The position numbers and the translations under genes were made by a program. Below are positions 53,131 to 64,000 of a stretch of DNA of 64,000 nucleotides, piece after piece (the first letter of the stretch is position 1; each line of letters opens with the position of its first letter). Source of the stretch: Chelonoidis abingdonii (lineage: Eukaryota > Chordata > Testudines > Testudinidae); NCBI RefSeq assembly GCF_003597395.2, contig NC_133770.1, forward strand, positions 288,177,691 to 288,241,690, in the 5' to 3' direction. Below the pieces are notes generated by a model. That model was not told the origin of the DNA. It saw only the letters and a list, made by a program, of their open reading frames with translations, and ran no database searches.

Positions 53131-55225
53131 AGAGTTTTCTGCTTCTTACCTCATTGCCAGAAATAATAATTTTGCAGTACATATGTAGATAGTCATTTCA
53201 CTGATGACACGAGAGACAGGTTGAATCCCACTTACTCATCACTAGCTATATTGGCTATGCAAAGCTAACAGTTGTAAAAGCTTGTTTTATAGACTGGGGC
53301 CAGAGCGTCATCTCGTGTAAATAGTCATAAATAACTGCCCCTAGATACATGTATCTTAACCACATTTTAATCTTTAATGATTATTACAAAGTTATATTAC
53401 CAAACATTGAAGCTCAAAAATATAATGGGGATGGATTCTCAGCTTTTGTATATCAGCATAGCTCTGTAGACCTCAGTGGAGCTACATTGCTTTACAGTAG
53501 CTGAGGATCTGGCCCTACAACCAGACCTTCACATTTCCAATTTGGCCTCAGCCCATTTGTTTGGCTATAGAGAGGACATGTCTCATGTTTCTGAGAAGTT
53601 CAAATCAAGGTTCTGACACTCAATAGCATGATGCATAAAGTATGAGCTTTATTGCCCATCTCTGCTGTATGAATATTCCGAGAGCACTGACTAAACTCCC
53701 AAAGTCCTGACGGAGAAGTCATTGTGGATGGATGTTTTGCAAGGCAGTCTTGGTTTTTTAAGCATTCCTACCTCCTGGTCTGATATCTACAGGAAATTAC
53801 ATAGACTACAGGTCTGGAAATTTACATCTGGATCTGCATGAATAAATTCATAAGCTGTAAAGGAAATGGAATATTAGCTTAGCTCTGTCAATTTCTGTAG
53901 AGCTCCTCAAAGCCAAGCTTGTGGTTTATGCCAACAATGTGCCAACTCCAGCAAAAAGGAAAGAAAAAGAAAGTCAACCGGTACAAAGTCTTGACTTGTT
54001 TAAGTGGGCTGCATTTAAAAACTAAAATAAATCTCTCTCTCTTTGTGACAATGCTGGCTTTTAGGTCCCAAGCCTGGGATTTTGTATTCAAGTTACATGT
54101 TCACCTCCAGGAGAACAAGGTACTTCACATGTCTAATCTCTTGCCTGGAATAAGGAGGAGATATCACATCCTCTGCAAAGGCAGCAGTCTCATTGGATGA
54201 TATTGTACCATTTGACCAACATGTAATCTATTTGATTCCGGCACAGCACACACAGGTCAGGACTGACACTGGAGAGAGCCAGGTGATAGGATCTGTTCAG
54301 AAGTGGGAGCTGAAAAGTATGCATCATGCCAAAGTTAGCATGAAATAGCTCAATTTCATACTACAATTTGTGTTAGGGCAGAACAGAGAGTGATGCTGAT
54401 TTATTTGCATATACGGCAGCCTCCCACACAGACACATTTCTAAAAATCCAGTTGCCACCACAGCTCCATGCTTGACACTGAGGACCACCAGTGCCAGCAT
54501 ATGGCTACAAAATTGCTTCTGTAGTTCCATCTAAAGCATGCACTTTCTTGCACAGGTCTGTAACCCTATGACTCACAAACATGCATGATCAAGTATTCTT
54601 GCACAGTGAGTATCTACATCTGTTGTCAAATGATAAGCTAGCACAGCAGTCTCCTGGGGCCAAGTGTCCTTCATCCCACCTGTGACTCATCTGCTTCTGC
54701 AGTAGCTAGAGCAGCAAACTGCTCCATGGACATGTTGAGTGATGGATTTGAATTACAGAAAAAGCATGGCATAGGGTAGTTATGGAGTGTGCACTGTGGC
54801 TGGGTTATTGCTGTGAAACTAGTGCCCCCTCTAGCAGAAAGGAAGGAGATGAAGATCTACAATCAGCTGTGTTATCACCTGAGCAATGGAACGGGGATGG
54901 CACAAATTTTATCTTTGCCAGTAATGCTGTGCTAATGCAGCTTCACAGGAGAAACCGCCCAGACCTGCCTTTTGATGATGGAATAACTGTAGCGATTGGG
55001 ACAGGAAGGCAAGGTGGTCTCCTGGACAAGGTAGCACATTTTTAAGCATAAGTGGTGCAGGGTGGACTTAGCAGACCAGAGAAACAAGCCCCTTGATTTT
55101 AACAATGAATTTTTCCACAGTGAAGATGCTTGATAACCTCTTAAGATGATTTCAGTGCATGGCAATAGAGTAACTTCATCTAAAAACACAAAAAGAAGCA
55201 TGAGGAAATGCATAGTATTATCATG
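53131..55225. other. mostly unrecognised; old repeat text at 53430-53520
   Basis: About 2.1 kb. At 53430-53520 the text 'ctcagtggagctacattgctttacagtagctgaggatctggccc' is an old dispersed amniote repeat. The rest has no gene or repeat that I can support. Confidence 0.4.
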
Positions 55226-55564
55226 ATGATTCTCCACTAACAGCCTGACCTTGCTCCCAGGGTGAACTCCCATTAACTTCAGATTAGGTTTCAGCTCAGG
55301 CAGAGCCTGAAAAACCTGAGTTCCTCAAAAGACCTGCCACAAAATCTGATCCAACTGACTACATTTTGGGAAGAGTTTGTTTTTTCTGTTCAAAGTAAGG
55401 CCGTTTTGAAGGAAAAGGCGGACCCGTTTTCATCGGGAATGAATCATAACTTGCGAAAATTGAAATGTCATTCCCACAACCGTCAGTGTTTGAATTAAAT
55501 GCGAGACATTTCAAAAATTCACAGGTTTCAACCACTGAAAAATTACAAAAGTGATGGCTCATTA
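55226..55564. other. old repeat text, weak
   Basis: At 55245-55300 'tgaccttgctcccagggtgaactcccattaacttcag' resembles the palindromic repeats at 58190 and 61998, one arm only. The A/T-rich part to 55560 may be a decayed MITE. Confidence 0.3.
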
Positions 55565-55735
55565 TGATTCATATTGAGGCAGCACCTGGATCAGCACCAG
55601 GGCTTACTGAGTTGGATGCGGTACTTACCCTCACAAAACGCTTACAATCTGCAATGATGAGCAACAGACACATGGAGGGAGAGAGTAACAGATGAAATGA
55701 CGTGGCCAGAGTGACACAGGACCTGACCACAGCTT
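55565..55735 (-). repeat. MIR SINE with L2 tail, minus strand
   Basis: Inverted tail ('ggcagcacctggatcagcaccagggcttact', 'aaaacgcttacaatctgca') and inverted core ('agatgaaatgacgtggccagagtgacacagg'). Confidence 0.6.
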
Positions 55736-56156
55736 ATATTTTTTCCTTTTTGTCCAAGGCAAGCAACATGTGAAGGGAGGAGGCAAAGGGAACAATCAAA
55801 ATAGGTGGCATGTATCATTTTCTTAACATAAATACGCAGGAAGCATACACGACTGCCCCTCATCTTAACCAGGACAGTTACGATTTTATGAGCCACTGCA
55901 TTTTGAGGGGCCACAACATGGCTTGGAATGAAGTGGCTAATAAATTTGCACCAACGCAAAAATGTTACCGTCTCCGCAGCTCCTTAGTAGGGCTGAGATT
56001 TTTTCAAACTGTGACTCTGGCTATCCTATTCCCATTCAAATGAATGGGAATTTGGGGTTCAAACTGGCTTTAAAAGTCTCAGTCTATAACTTTAAGGTCT
56101 GATTTCCAGAGGTTCTGAGGGGCTGCAGCTCCTGGCCACTCCCACAGGACTGCAGA
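55736..56156. other. no recognisable feature
   Basis: About 420 bp, apparently unique and non-coding. The 77-codon frame at 55810-56043 has no domain. Confidence 0.4.
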
Positions 56157-56159
56157 TGA

Positions 56160-58128
56160 GGCCTGGTCTACACTACACGTTTAAATCGATTTAATGGCCG
56201 TTAAATCGATTTAATGCTGTACCCGTCCACACTATAACGCCCTTTACATCAATATAAAGGGCTCTTTAAATCGATTTCTGTACTCCACCCCGACGAGAGG
56301 AGTAGCGCTAAATTCGATATTAACAATTCGGATTACGGTTAGTGTGGACGGAAATCAACGTTATTGGCCTCCGGGTGGTATCCCAGAGTGCAACACTGAT
56401 GGCTCTGGACAGCAATCTGAACTCGGATGCAGCGGGCAGGTAAACAGGAAAAGCCCTGCGAACTTTAGAATTACATTTCCTGCTTGCCCAGTGTTGAGCT
56501 CTGATTAGCACGGGTGGCGATGCAGTCTCAAATCCAAAAAGAGCTCCAGCATGGACCGTACAGGAAATACTAGATCTGATCGCTGTATGGGGAGACAAAT
56601 CTGTTGTATCAGAGCTCCGTTACAGAACACGAAATGCCAAAGCCTTTGAAAAAAAATCTCCAGGATACACAGCACTGCATGACAAGCGTAACGGGAAGCC
56701 AGAGACTCAAATGGACGCTCATGGAGGGAGGGGGGGGGTACTGAGGACTCCAGCTATCCCACAGTCCACAGCAGTCTCTGAAAAGTATTTGCATTCTTGG
56801 CTGAGCTCCCAATGTCTGTAGGTTCAAACACAGTGTCTGGCTTGGTTCAGGGAACAGCTCCTCATTTTCCTTCCACCTCCCTCACACATGAAAGAAAAGG
56901 GAAAGAAAATTCCTTGATTACTTTAATGTCACCCTATGTGTACTGAATGCTGCTGGTAGACGCGATGCTGCAGCAGTGAAGAGCAGTACCGCTCCTCTCC
57001 CCATCCCTGGTGTAGATGGTACAATATGACTGATATCCGTCGTCGCCATCAGCCCGTGAGTGCTCCTGGCTGCCCTGAGGTGAGGCTGGCTGGGGCGCCC
57101 TGGGTAAAAATGGAATGACTCCCAGTTACTCTCAGTACATGGTCCAGAACGGCTGGTAACCATCTTCATCATAGCAACTGGGGGCTGAACTTCATCAGCC
57201 CCTCCTTTCCTGTGTAAAGAAAAGATTCTGTACTGCCTGGACTGTCATAGTCCGGGAGGCTGCCTCCAAGTCTCTGTTTCTTTTTCCTGCATTCTTTATA
57301 ACTTCATGACCCAAAGGGGGGGGACACTGCCACAGTGCCCAGGAAGGTTGGGGGAGGAGGGAAGCAACAGGTGTGGTTGTTGAAGGGCACCCCTGTGAAT
57401 ACTGACACGGACAGTTGTGCTCTCTGATACACTGGTTCTCTAATACACTTGCCTCTTATTCTAGGCAGGACTGACTCTATTTTTAGAAATCATAAGGAAG
57501 GGATTGACTCAGTCCCAAGTGAGTAATCCAATTTTGCTTTAAAAAATTTTAAGCCAGAGGCACTCATGATAGCAGCAGACAGTACAGAGAGGGAGAGATA
57601 ACCATCATCTCATTGCCAGTTTACTCCGGCAGTAGACAGTACAGAATGACTGGCAACATCTCTGCTATCATTGCAAAAGCAAATGAATGATGCTGTGTAG
57701 CGCTGGAGTATCGCCTCTCTCTCGCCGGCATCCAGTACACATACGGTGCCAGAAAAAAATAAAGCTGAACGGCTCCATGGTTGCCGTGCTATGGCGTCTG
57801 CCAGGGCAATCCAGGGAAACGGCGCGAAAGGATTGTCAGCTGATGTTTTCCCGGAGGAAGGAATGACTGAACGACATTTACCCAGCACCCCCGCAACAAT
57901 TAGATTCAACCCTGAATCCAAGGGCGGGGGAGACGGCGGAACTATGAGATAGCTACGGAAGTGCTACCACAATGCAACGCTTCAGAAATCGACGTATAGC
58001 CTTGGAGGAATGGACGCACAACGCCGAATTACTGTGCCTAGTGTGGCCGCATGAAATCGAATTTATAATATCAGTTTTATAAAACCGATTTTAGCAAATT
58101 CGATTTTATCCCGTAGTATAGACGTGGC
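56160..58128. mobile_element. Harbinger-type non-autonomous element, 1969 bp
   Basis: The ends GGCCTGGTCTACACTAC and, inverted, GGCCACGTCTATACTAC bound the element. TGA precedes it (56157-56159) and follows it (58129-58131), a 3-bp duplication as in the PIF/Harbinger superfamily. Subterminal text 'aaatcgatttaatggccgttaaatcgattt' is palindromic. The interior keeps the start of a Harbinger Myb-like gene (56560-56640) and the far 3' region ('gccgtgctatggcgtctgcc', 'gaaatcgacgtatagcc'). The middle, with the transposase, is missing. It depends on an autonomous relative. Confidence 0.85.
56545..56650 (+). pseudogene. start of a MADF/Myb-like gene of Harbinger
   Basis: From about 56550 one frame reads ...REILDLIAVWGDKSVVSELR and then YRTRNAKAFEKKSPG, the first helices of the MADF/Myb-SANT-like DNA-binding protein that Harbinger elements encode beside their transposase. 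That protein binds the element ends. The similarity stops after about 45 residues and unrelated text follows. It is a severe truncation within a non-autonomous element. Confidence 0.6.
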
Positions 58129-58189
58129 CTGAGTTGCAACTCTCACACCAACTTTAGGAGCAGGGCTGTGCAAACTGGGAAGCTCAATA

Positions 58190-58258
58190 GATGAAATCCT
58201 GGCCCCATTAAAGTCAATGAAGTTTTGTCATTGACTTCACGGGGGGGCAGGATTCAAT
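58190..58258. repeat. ancient palindromic repeat
   Basis: The left arm 'atgaaatcctggccccattaaagtcaatga' and the right arm 'tcattgacttcacgggggggcaggattcaat' are inverted copies with little spacer. This is an old amniote palindrome type that recurs in the window (61998, and single arms at 55245 and 60858). Confidence 0.7.
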
Positions 58259-61024
58259 CCCATGTGTTTCAGGGAAACAGAAATGAACTAATTCTCCTCC
58301 GGCAGGATAGAAAAAAGTTACAATGCTTTTTGGTTTGTTGTTTGGTGGGATGGAGCTGCAGTTGCTGGTTTTAATGGAGTAGTTTTTCAATCACTTATAT
58401 CTCAACAGGCCATAAAAGAGAAAAACAACAGTATTAAGACACTACCCAGCTCTGCTATATTCCACTGATCAAAAATTCTTTATCTTTATAAAGCTACAAC
58501 AACAAAGTGGGAGCTCCAGCAAGGAACACATTTCAGCTGACCTGTAATATTTCTCTTCTGTATTTGCTTTGGCTGTTGAAATAGCCAGCAAGTTAGTTAT
58601 TATTAACATAGCTGAGAGGTGGAGAAGTTTGCTGGAAAGCATGTCTTACAGCTAATGCAAAGCAAAGGTTAGGTGAATTAATTTGCTATTGTATCCTGAG
58701 GTGGCCTCCACTAGAAAGCTCTGTAGATTTTACTGTACCAGCTGCATTTTGTATCACTTTGAAATATTAACTGCTTAATGTTGCTGATCCTGCTGCCCAT
58801 GGGAAAGCAGAAATTTTATCCTGAAATATCCATCTAACAGATAATATGTGTGAAGCACGTTGACCTTTCAGTGTTGCCAGTTCCTGTGATGTTATTGCAA
58901 GTTTCACCACTCTCGCTGGTATTTTTCTGTAAAGTCCCAGCCCCCGGAGTGCTCCGCTTACAGAAGAAGCAGTTTTTCAGAGTCACAACTGCTGTAAATG
59001 GTCAAAGTTCCACTGACTCCGTTAGAGCTATGACAATTTACACTAGCTGAGGATTTGCTCCTAAGTTTTTTCCTCTCTCTCCTAGTTGTGGAGGAAAGCT
59101 TGAAAATTGGACCCAACTCTACCCTAAGGGCCTAAAAGCCAGAAAGCAAATACAAAACTCACCATTTGTGTTTTCTGAATTTTTTTAATAGAAATATTTT
59201 GTTTGTCAGAAAAAAGGAGTTTGGGTACATGTAAAATGGGCTGTGTGTTCTGATACACAATTTAGATAAAGGTGAAAAATTAAACATTTTGACAATGCCA
59301 GCTGGTTTTGGTGCAGTTTTTCACTTTTGGAGAACAGGCCATTTTTGAGCCCCAAAACTTCCCATATAAATTTTTTTGGCAGATCTAGTCAACTTTTCAA
59401 ATCCTTTCAGTAAGCTGCTATTAGAAATGTATTTTAATTTTTTTTATTTGGATCTCAGCAATGGTGCCTCAGTGCAAGTCATCGGCAGTGTTTGAAATCA
59501 AAGAATGTAGCATTGCCCTGGGAGTGGGGGGTGGGGAGGGGGGAGGTAAAACTCCCAGCCCAGTCACTGTGTCCCTGTTTTAAGTGCTTTTATTTCGTCT
59601 TCCCTACCCAAATGCAGAACTCAGGCTGGATAAAGGGGGAACCGAGGGCAGCAATTGCACAGTGGTTGCGTAGGGAACTGAGGAGCAGGCAAACTCATAT
59701 CTCTTTTCCAGGATGGGCTTTAGCCCATAGTTTCCTCCCTCTCTCTCTCTCTGCACTGCATGTGATCAAAGAGAACTGGGGCATGGAGAGGAGAAGTCCT
59801 AGGATGTGGAAGATTCACCATATTGGTCTCACCCACCAGCTAACAGGCCAGCATATGTAAATGGAATAAATATGAGAGCGGTAGTGGGAGCGACATCTCA
59901 TCCAATTGAACATGATGCTTGAATTCTGATCTTCAGTTGATCCAACAGGATGACTAAGTGCAACTTTTGATGTTCTTGTCACACAGAAGAAGTTGGAAGG
60001 AGGAAAACAAACAAAGAAACAAACAAACAAAACTGTTTTTAAAAAAATCAACTTTTTCCCCATCTCTAGGGTCCCAAACTGATAGTTTTGATTCGCCAGC
60101 TTAAATTATATCTCGGTGCCTGCAGAAAACTGCAAACTGAATGTCAGTGTCAGTGGAATACAATAGCAATGTGCCAGTGAATATCTCAAGATTTTGTAGT
60201 TGTGTATTGATTTTTTATTTAGCATCCCATCAGTAACTTTGTTAAATATTCTTTCACCCAGAGACTTTCTTTTAAGGTGGTTTAACTGCCTAGCAACCTT
60301 ACAAAATATAATTCAGTGTCCTACTGTAACAGTCCAAAACAGTTCAGCTTACATTAATGTGATTGTAGTATTTTGGGCTATAATTGCAGAGAACTACTAT
60401 ATTTTATAAGAGTTAATTCTGAATGGAGAGGATTCATTGAAGGACTTAATTACATTTACAAAGAGTCAAGCAAAAATATGGCTATTAAATAATATCAGAC
60501 ACCTTTAACAGTAAGGGGGAAAATTTGCAAAGGCACTAATGCAAGTTGGGTATCTATTTGATATTTGTGCCTTTAAAAATCTTCCCCTTAAGAGAAGTAA
60601 TAATTTCAGCTGTCTGAGAAGTCTGCTAACTGCTGTGCATTTGTCCTGTTACTTCATAGCCGCCCTTTAAGGAAGAAGGAGCCACTCTAGCCTGAGTGAC
60701 ATATCCAGTCTTGCGGTGGCTTGAGTTTGAACCTGCAAACACTAATTACCAAGCGTAGTTCTTACTATCGGGAATAGTTCCACATAACAGGACTTGACTA
60801 ATTATTTCAAAGCATGCAAAAGTGTGCCAGGCGCATCCTGGAAGAACTAAGACACGGGTGAAATCCTGGCCCCTCTGAAGGCAATGGCATAACTCCCATG
60901 GATGGCATAGGGAGACGATGGAATGAAGATAGATAGATGGGATCTGATTCAGCCAATGCCTTATGCATCTGCACATAAGTAGCTCCATTGACCTTGGATT
61001 TAACACATGATTAACAGACATGCC
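58259..61024. other. long stretch, mostly unrecognised
   Basis: About 2.8 kb. It holds old repeat text at 58967-59065 ('ggtcaaagttccactgactccgttagagc...ctgaggatttgctcc') and at 60855-60910, and A/T-rich text at 59160-59440 that may be a decayed relative of the MITE at 61480. No gene was seen. Confidence 0.4.
60006..60034. repeat. AAAC-type microsatellite
   Basis: Short run 'aaacaaacaaagaaacaaacaaacaaaac'. Confidence 0.8.
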
Positions 61025-61355
61025 AACCCCGTGAAGAAAACAGAAGTTGGGCTTGGTTTTGGCTTAATTGGCTTGTGAGTTGCTTGTTAGCTAGTTTTTG
61101 GCTTGTAGCTTTTTGCTTGTTGTAGCTAGTTGCTTCTTGTTTTTTGATCAGCCCCCGGCAAGCAGGGGCAAGGAGGGGCGAGAGTCAGGGGTGCATAGCG
61201 GGCCCACCATAGTCCCAGACTGCACGCCGGGGGGTTCTAGTCACATAGAATGTTGGGGTTCTTAGGGACTGGCTTGTTTTGGCCTTGTTCTGAAATGGGT
61301 CGAGTTTGATTTTTGACTTATTTATTTACCACATGAAAGTTGGCAACTGTGATGA
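61025..61355. repeat. dispersed repeat with GGCTTGT/TAGCT quasi-tandem units
   Basis: The segment 61045-61140 repeats 'ggcttg', 'gttgctt' and 'gtagcta' in irregular order. The outer text 'tgccaaccccgtgaag' (61021) faces, inverted, 'catgaaagttggca' (61333-61346), which suggests weak terminal inverted repeats of a DNA element. The family is not known to me. Confidence 0.4.
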
Positions 61356-61479
61356 TTAGATGTTGACCAACTAGGAGCCTGAGTGGGTCAGGGCAGCCAG
61401 ACTATTGGTGAGGCCAGAGCACTATTCAGCAGAGGTGGAACGCACATTGCTCCTGCACATTGGAGCCACTCTGCCTGTA

Positions 61480-61934
61480 TAGAGCTGGTAAAAAAACATT
61501 TCAGATGAAACATTGTTGGAAAATGCTGATTTGAATAAATCAAAATGTTTTGTGGTAACATTGATTGTTGAAATTGTCGTGGGAAATCATCAAGATATTT
61601 AATTTCAATAAGGTTGACATGCTTTGGTTTGATAATGTTGAGATGCTGTGTTACAACTTTAGCATTTCAAATTTAGTTATAATGTAATGAAAATATTTAA
61701 ATGTTCATAGTTTACTTTATATTATAAAGGTCAAAACAACAAAGTATAAATGAAAAGTTTCAGGCTTACTAAACTGCATCCTTTAGATGCAGTCAGAGCA
61801 AAATATTTTCAGAGTATTTTGTTTCACAAAAACAATGCCAAGATTTCGATTTGCATCCCGATTTGAGACAAAACTAAACTTTGAAATCTTGGAATTTCCT
61901 ATGGGATGGAAATTCTGAGCCTCAACCAGCTTTA
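61480..61934. mobile_element. MITE with TAGAGCTGG ends
   Basis: TAGAGCTGGTAAAA on the left faces, inverted, TAAAGCTGGTTGAGG from the right edge (61920-61934). The interior is A/T-rich without ORFs. The ends match those of the element at 32256. No target duplication was seen. Confidence 0.55.
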
Positions 61935-61997
61935 GCCCCGAGCAAGAAAAATATCTCAGATAATCTGTGCTTCGATGCTGCTGCTTTGGTCTTCAGG

Positions 61998-62074
61998 GAT
62001 GAAATCCTGTCCCATTGAACTCCATGGGAGTTTTGCCATTGATTTCAGTGGGACCAGGATTTCCCCAGCAGTGT
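61998..62074. repeat. ancient palindromic repeat
   Basis: The left arm 'gatgaaatcctgtcccattgaactccatgggag' pairs inversely with the right arm 'ccattgatttcagtgggaccaggatttcccc'. Same family as 58190. Confidence 0.7.
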
Positions 62075-64000
62075 AAAGCCACAATCTTGGCTATAATGAA
62101 CAGCGTGAATCAGAATTTTTCAAGATTACTTACATTAACAGTAGGAGCAGTTACAATGCCAACGCCCAAGTACTAACCGTCTGGATCAAGTGAAATTAAA
62201 TAGGGCAATATATGCTCTGCTAAAACCAAACAAACTGGATTCCATCTATGTAATAACACATAACATTTGTGTTTGTTCTATTTCTGTTTCTTTCCCCCAA
62301 ATAGCCCAGAATATTGCATATAGACAGAAGTGCCCACAAAATTTAAAGTGACCACTGTTAATAATACGAAGGTAGTGGTGTGCTTCCCTTACTATATACT
62401 CAGAAAACTGAAATGAAACATAACTTTGCCTGGGCAAAACATCTCTCAGATGTGTAAAGTTCCTGGTAATATTTACATGGAAAAATCATGCATGATATTA
62501 AAATCTGGGAATCAAAAATTAAAAACTTCATCTTAAATTTGAAACTGACTTGAAAATAAAGTAAGCCATAATGCTCTGAAGCAAAGAAACCTTGCAGTAT
62601 GGGGTCTGACAAGGCTAAGGTTTCCAGGCGCTACTTTAACAGATATAATAAAAAAAATCTCCAGGAATAATCTGTTCAGGAAAAAGGAATGATATAGTTG
62701 GGATATAACCCTGGGATCCTGGCTGCATTTCTCATATTCTCCTTGATTAGATTTCAGAAACATCTGGCCACCCAACAGTTTCAGAACAAGAACAGCACAG
62801 CTTCATCACGCTGTAGATCAGACGTAGCGGGCATCTCAGGACAGTGGAAGAGAGTGAGACAGACATGATTAAAAATAAGAAGCTTGGAAATGGTTTACTG
62901 ATAAGATATGAATAAATTGATCTCACATACATACAATGCCATTTTATGCTGCAAGGACACATTTGGAGATTCGTGAAGAAAACAGTTCATGTGTCTGTTG
63001 TGTCTATGCTAACCCATTGCCACCTAGAAATACAATTCTAGGGCATATGTAGCTCCATTTTCACAACTGGTTTACCTTTGTCTTTTCATCTTTTGCATCT
63101 TCCTTATTGTATGTAGTACAGTATATTAAAAAAGTCCAGAAATTCTGTAAATTAACCTCAACGCTGCACTCAAGTACACTTGATCTACTTCCAGCCTAGC
63201 AGACTTTTCAGGACAGAGCCCATGAGCCAATGTGGCATACTGGCTTCTTTCTACCATACAGTGTACCGGGAGTGTAATTTCTCTGGCTGTGGTAGGGAGG
63301 AAGTAAAGAAGCAGGAGACAGGGCCAGAGAGAAGGGAGAACATTACTGAGTGGTGAACTGCCTGACTGCACGCCTGGGTGGGCTGCACTGGCAATCCAAT
63401 GAGTGGTCATTTGTCACATGTAACTAAAGGAGGTTATGGATATTAATGCCCGTTTAATGTTATTTCTGACAGAAAATGGGGAGTTCAAGGCAGGACAGAG
63501 GCCATTTTCAGTTTTGCATTTCTTTGGGGAGACTACACAAGCTAGGAACACAAGCTAGGTGGCCAGGAGGATTAGGGGGAGGGGCACACCATCATCCTAT
63601 CTTCTCCGCATTTCAGGGATTGGCCAAGGCTCTACAAAAGGCAGAACATGAGAGTTTCAGACAAAGTCAACCTGTGGGGCAGCAGGACAGAGAATCACTT
63701 AAAAAGTTGGGCTAAAATGTCATCTGCACCAATATAGTCTTGATGCAGAAGAGGTGGGGTTACAACTCCCCAGTTTTCACTCTGTTCTGGCCATGATGAA
63801 GACAGCGACTGTCTGTCACAGAGAGGGCGATGGAAAGAAGAATTCTGGGAATTTCAATCTGGGACTGGGTCCCCTATGAAGTGATCAGACAGCAAAGTGG
63901 AATGCAGGATGTCGTTGTTGAGAGCAGGACGTCGTAACATGGGATGGGCTGGGCATATAGTGAGGCTCACTGACAATCGATGGACTGCAGCTGTCGCCGA
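62075..64000. other. no recognisable feature
   Basis: About 1.9 kb to the window end, A/T-rich, non-coding and apparently unique. Near 63912-63940 a short unit is doubled ('gcaggatgtcgttgttgagagcaggacgtcgt'). Confidence 0.4.

Noticed and set aside
52902..53192. 96-codon plus-strand frame as an exon
   Set aside because: Most of it overlaps an inverted old CR1 fragment.
57610..57952. Frames of 103 and 68 codons as genes
   Set aside because: They lie in the non-coding 3' part of the Harbinger derivative, on both strands, without domains.

Overview
The window looks like gene-poor nuclear DNA of a cryptodiran turtle. The evidence is the repeat content. There are two copies of a tRNA-derived SINE whose tail resembles CR1, as in the Cry/Pol III SINEs of turtles. 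There are also several CR1 pieces, many old MIR and L2 pieces, Penelope-like ends, hAT and Harbinger miniature elements, and several solo LTRs. I found no host gene: none of the open frames looks like a host exon, a tRNA, an rRNA or a CRISPR array. Almost everything that reads as protein is a broken transposable-element gene. Species cannot be decided from sequence alone.

Layout. 0.5-4.4 kb is a Harbinger DNA transposon with a frameshifted HARBI1-like transposase, itself interrupted by a 1.2-kb solo LTR. 4.57-5.46 kb is a second solo LTR. 6.37-7.30 kb is a Penelope-like remnant with a GIY-YIG endonuclease fragment between long inverted arms. 8-11 kb holds L2, MIR, a palindromic MITE, and two ~141-bp direct copies about 1.4 kb apart. 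13.1-14.1 kb is a CR1. 15-21.3 kb is a mosaic of MIR, a Penelope-type hairpin with a perfect 12-bp target duplication, a SINE, L2 and three hAT-like miniature elements, one nested in another. 24.2-27.3 kb is a chimeric Ty3/gypsy locus: LTR plus pol on the minus strand, then a gag from a different family on the plus strand. 27.5-28.2 kb is a solo LTR.

35.3-44.0 kb is the main object. It is a Ty3/gypsy retrotransposon on the minus strand, flanked by the 5-bp duplication GAAAG, inserted into an older LTR. Its order is gag, protease, integrase, reverse transcriptase, RNase H. Integrase before reverse transcriptase is the Ty1/copia-like order of the deuterostome Gmr1 group. Its upstream LTR is split by about 2.5 kb of indel-ridden sequence that copies this same element's LTR-to-integrase stretch. 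This looks more like an assembly gap-fill error than biology.

The rest is quieter. 45.9-46.8 kb is a solo LTR with an AGTC duplication, and 47.3-48.2 kb is another LTR. 56.16-58.13 kb is an internally deleted Harbinger derivative with a TGA duplication that keeps the start of a MADF/Myb-like gene. 58-62 kb holds old palindromic repeats and MITEs. The stretches between these appear unique and non-coding.
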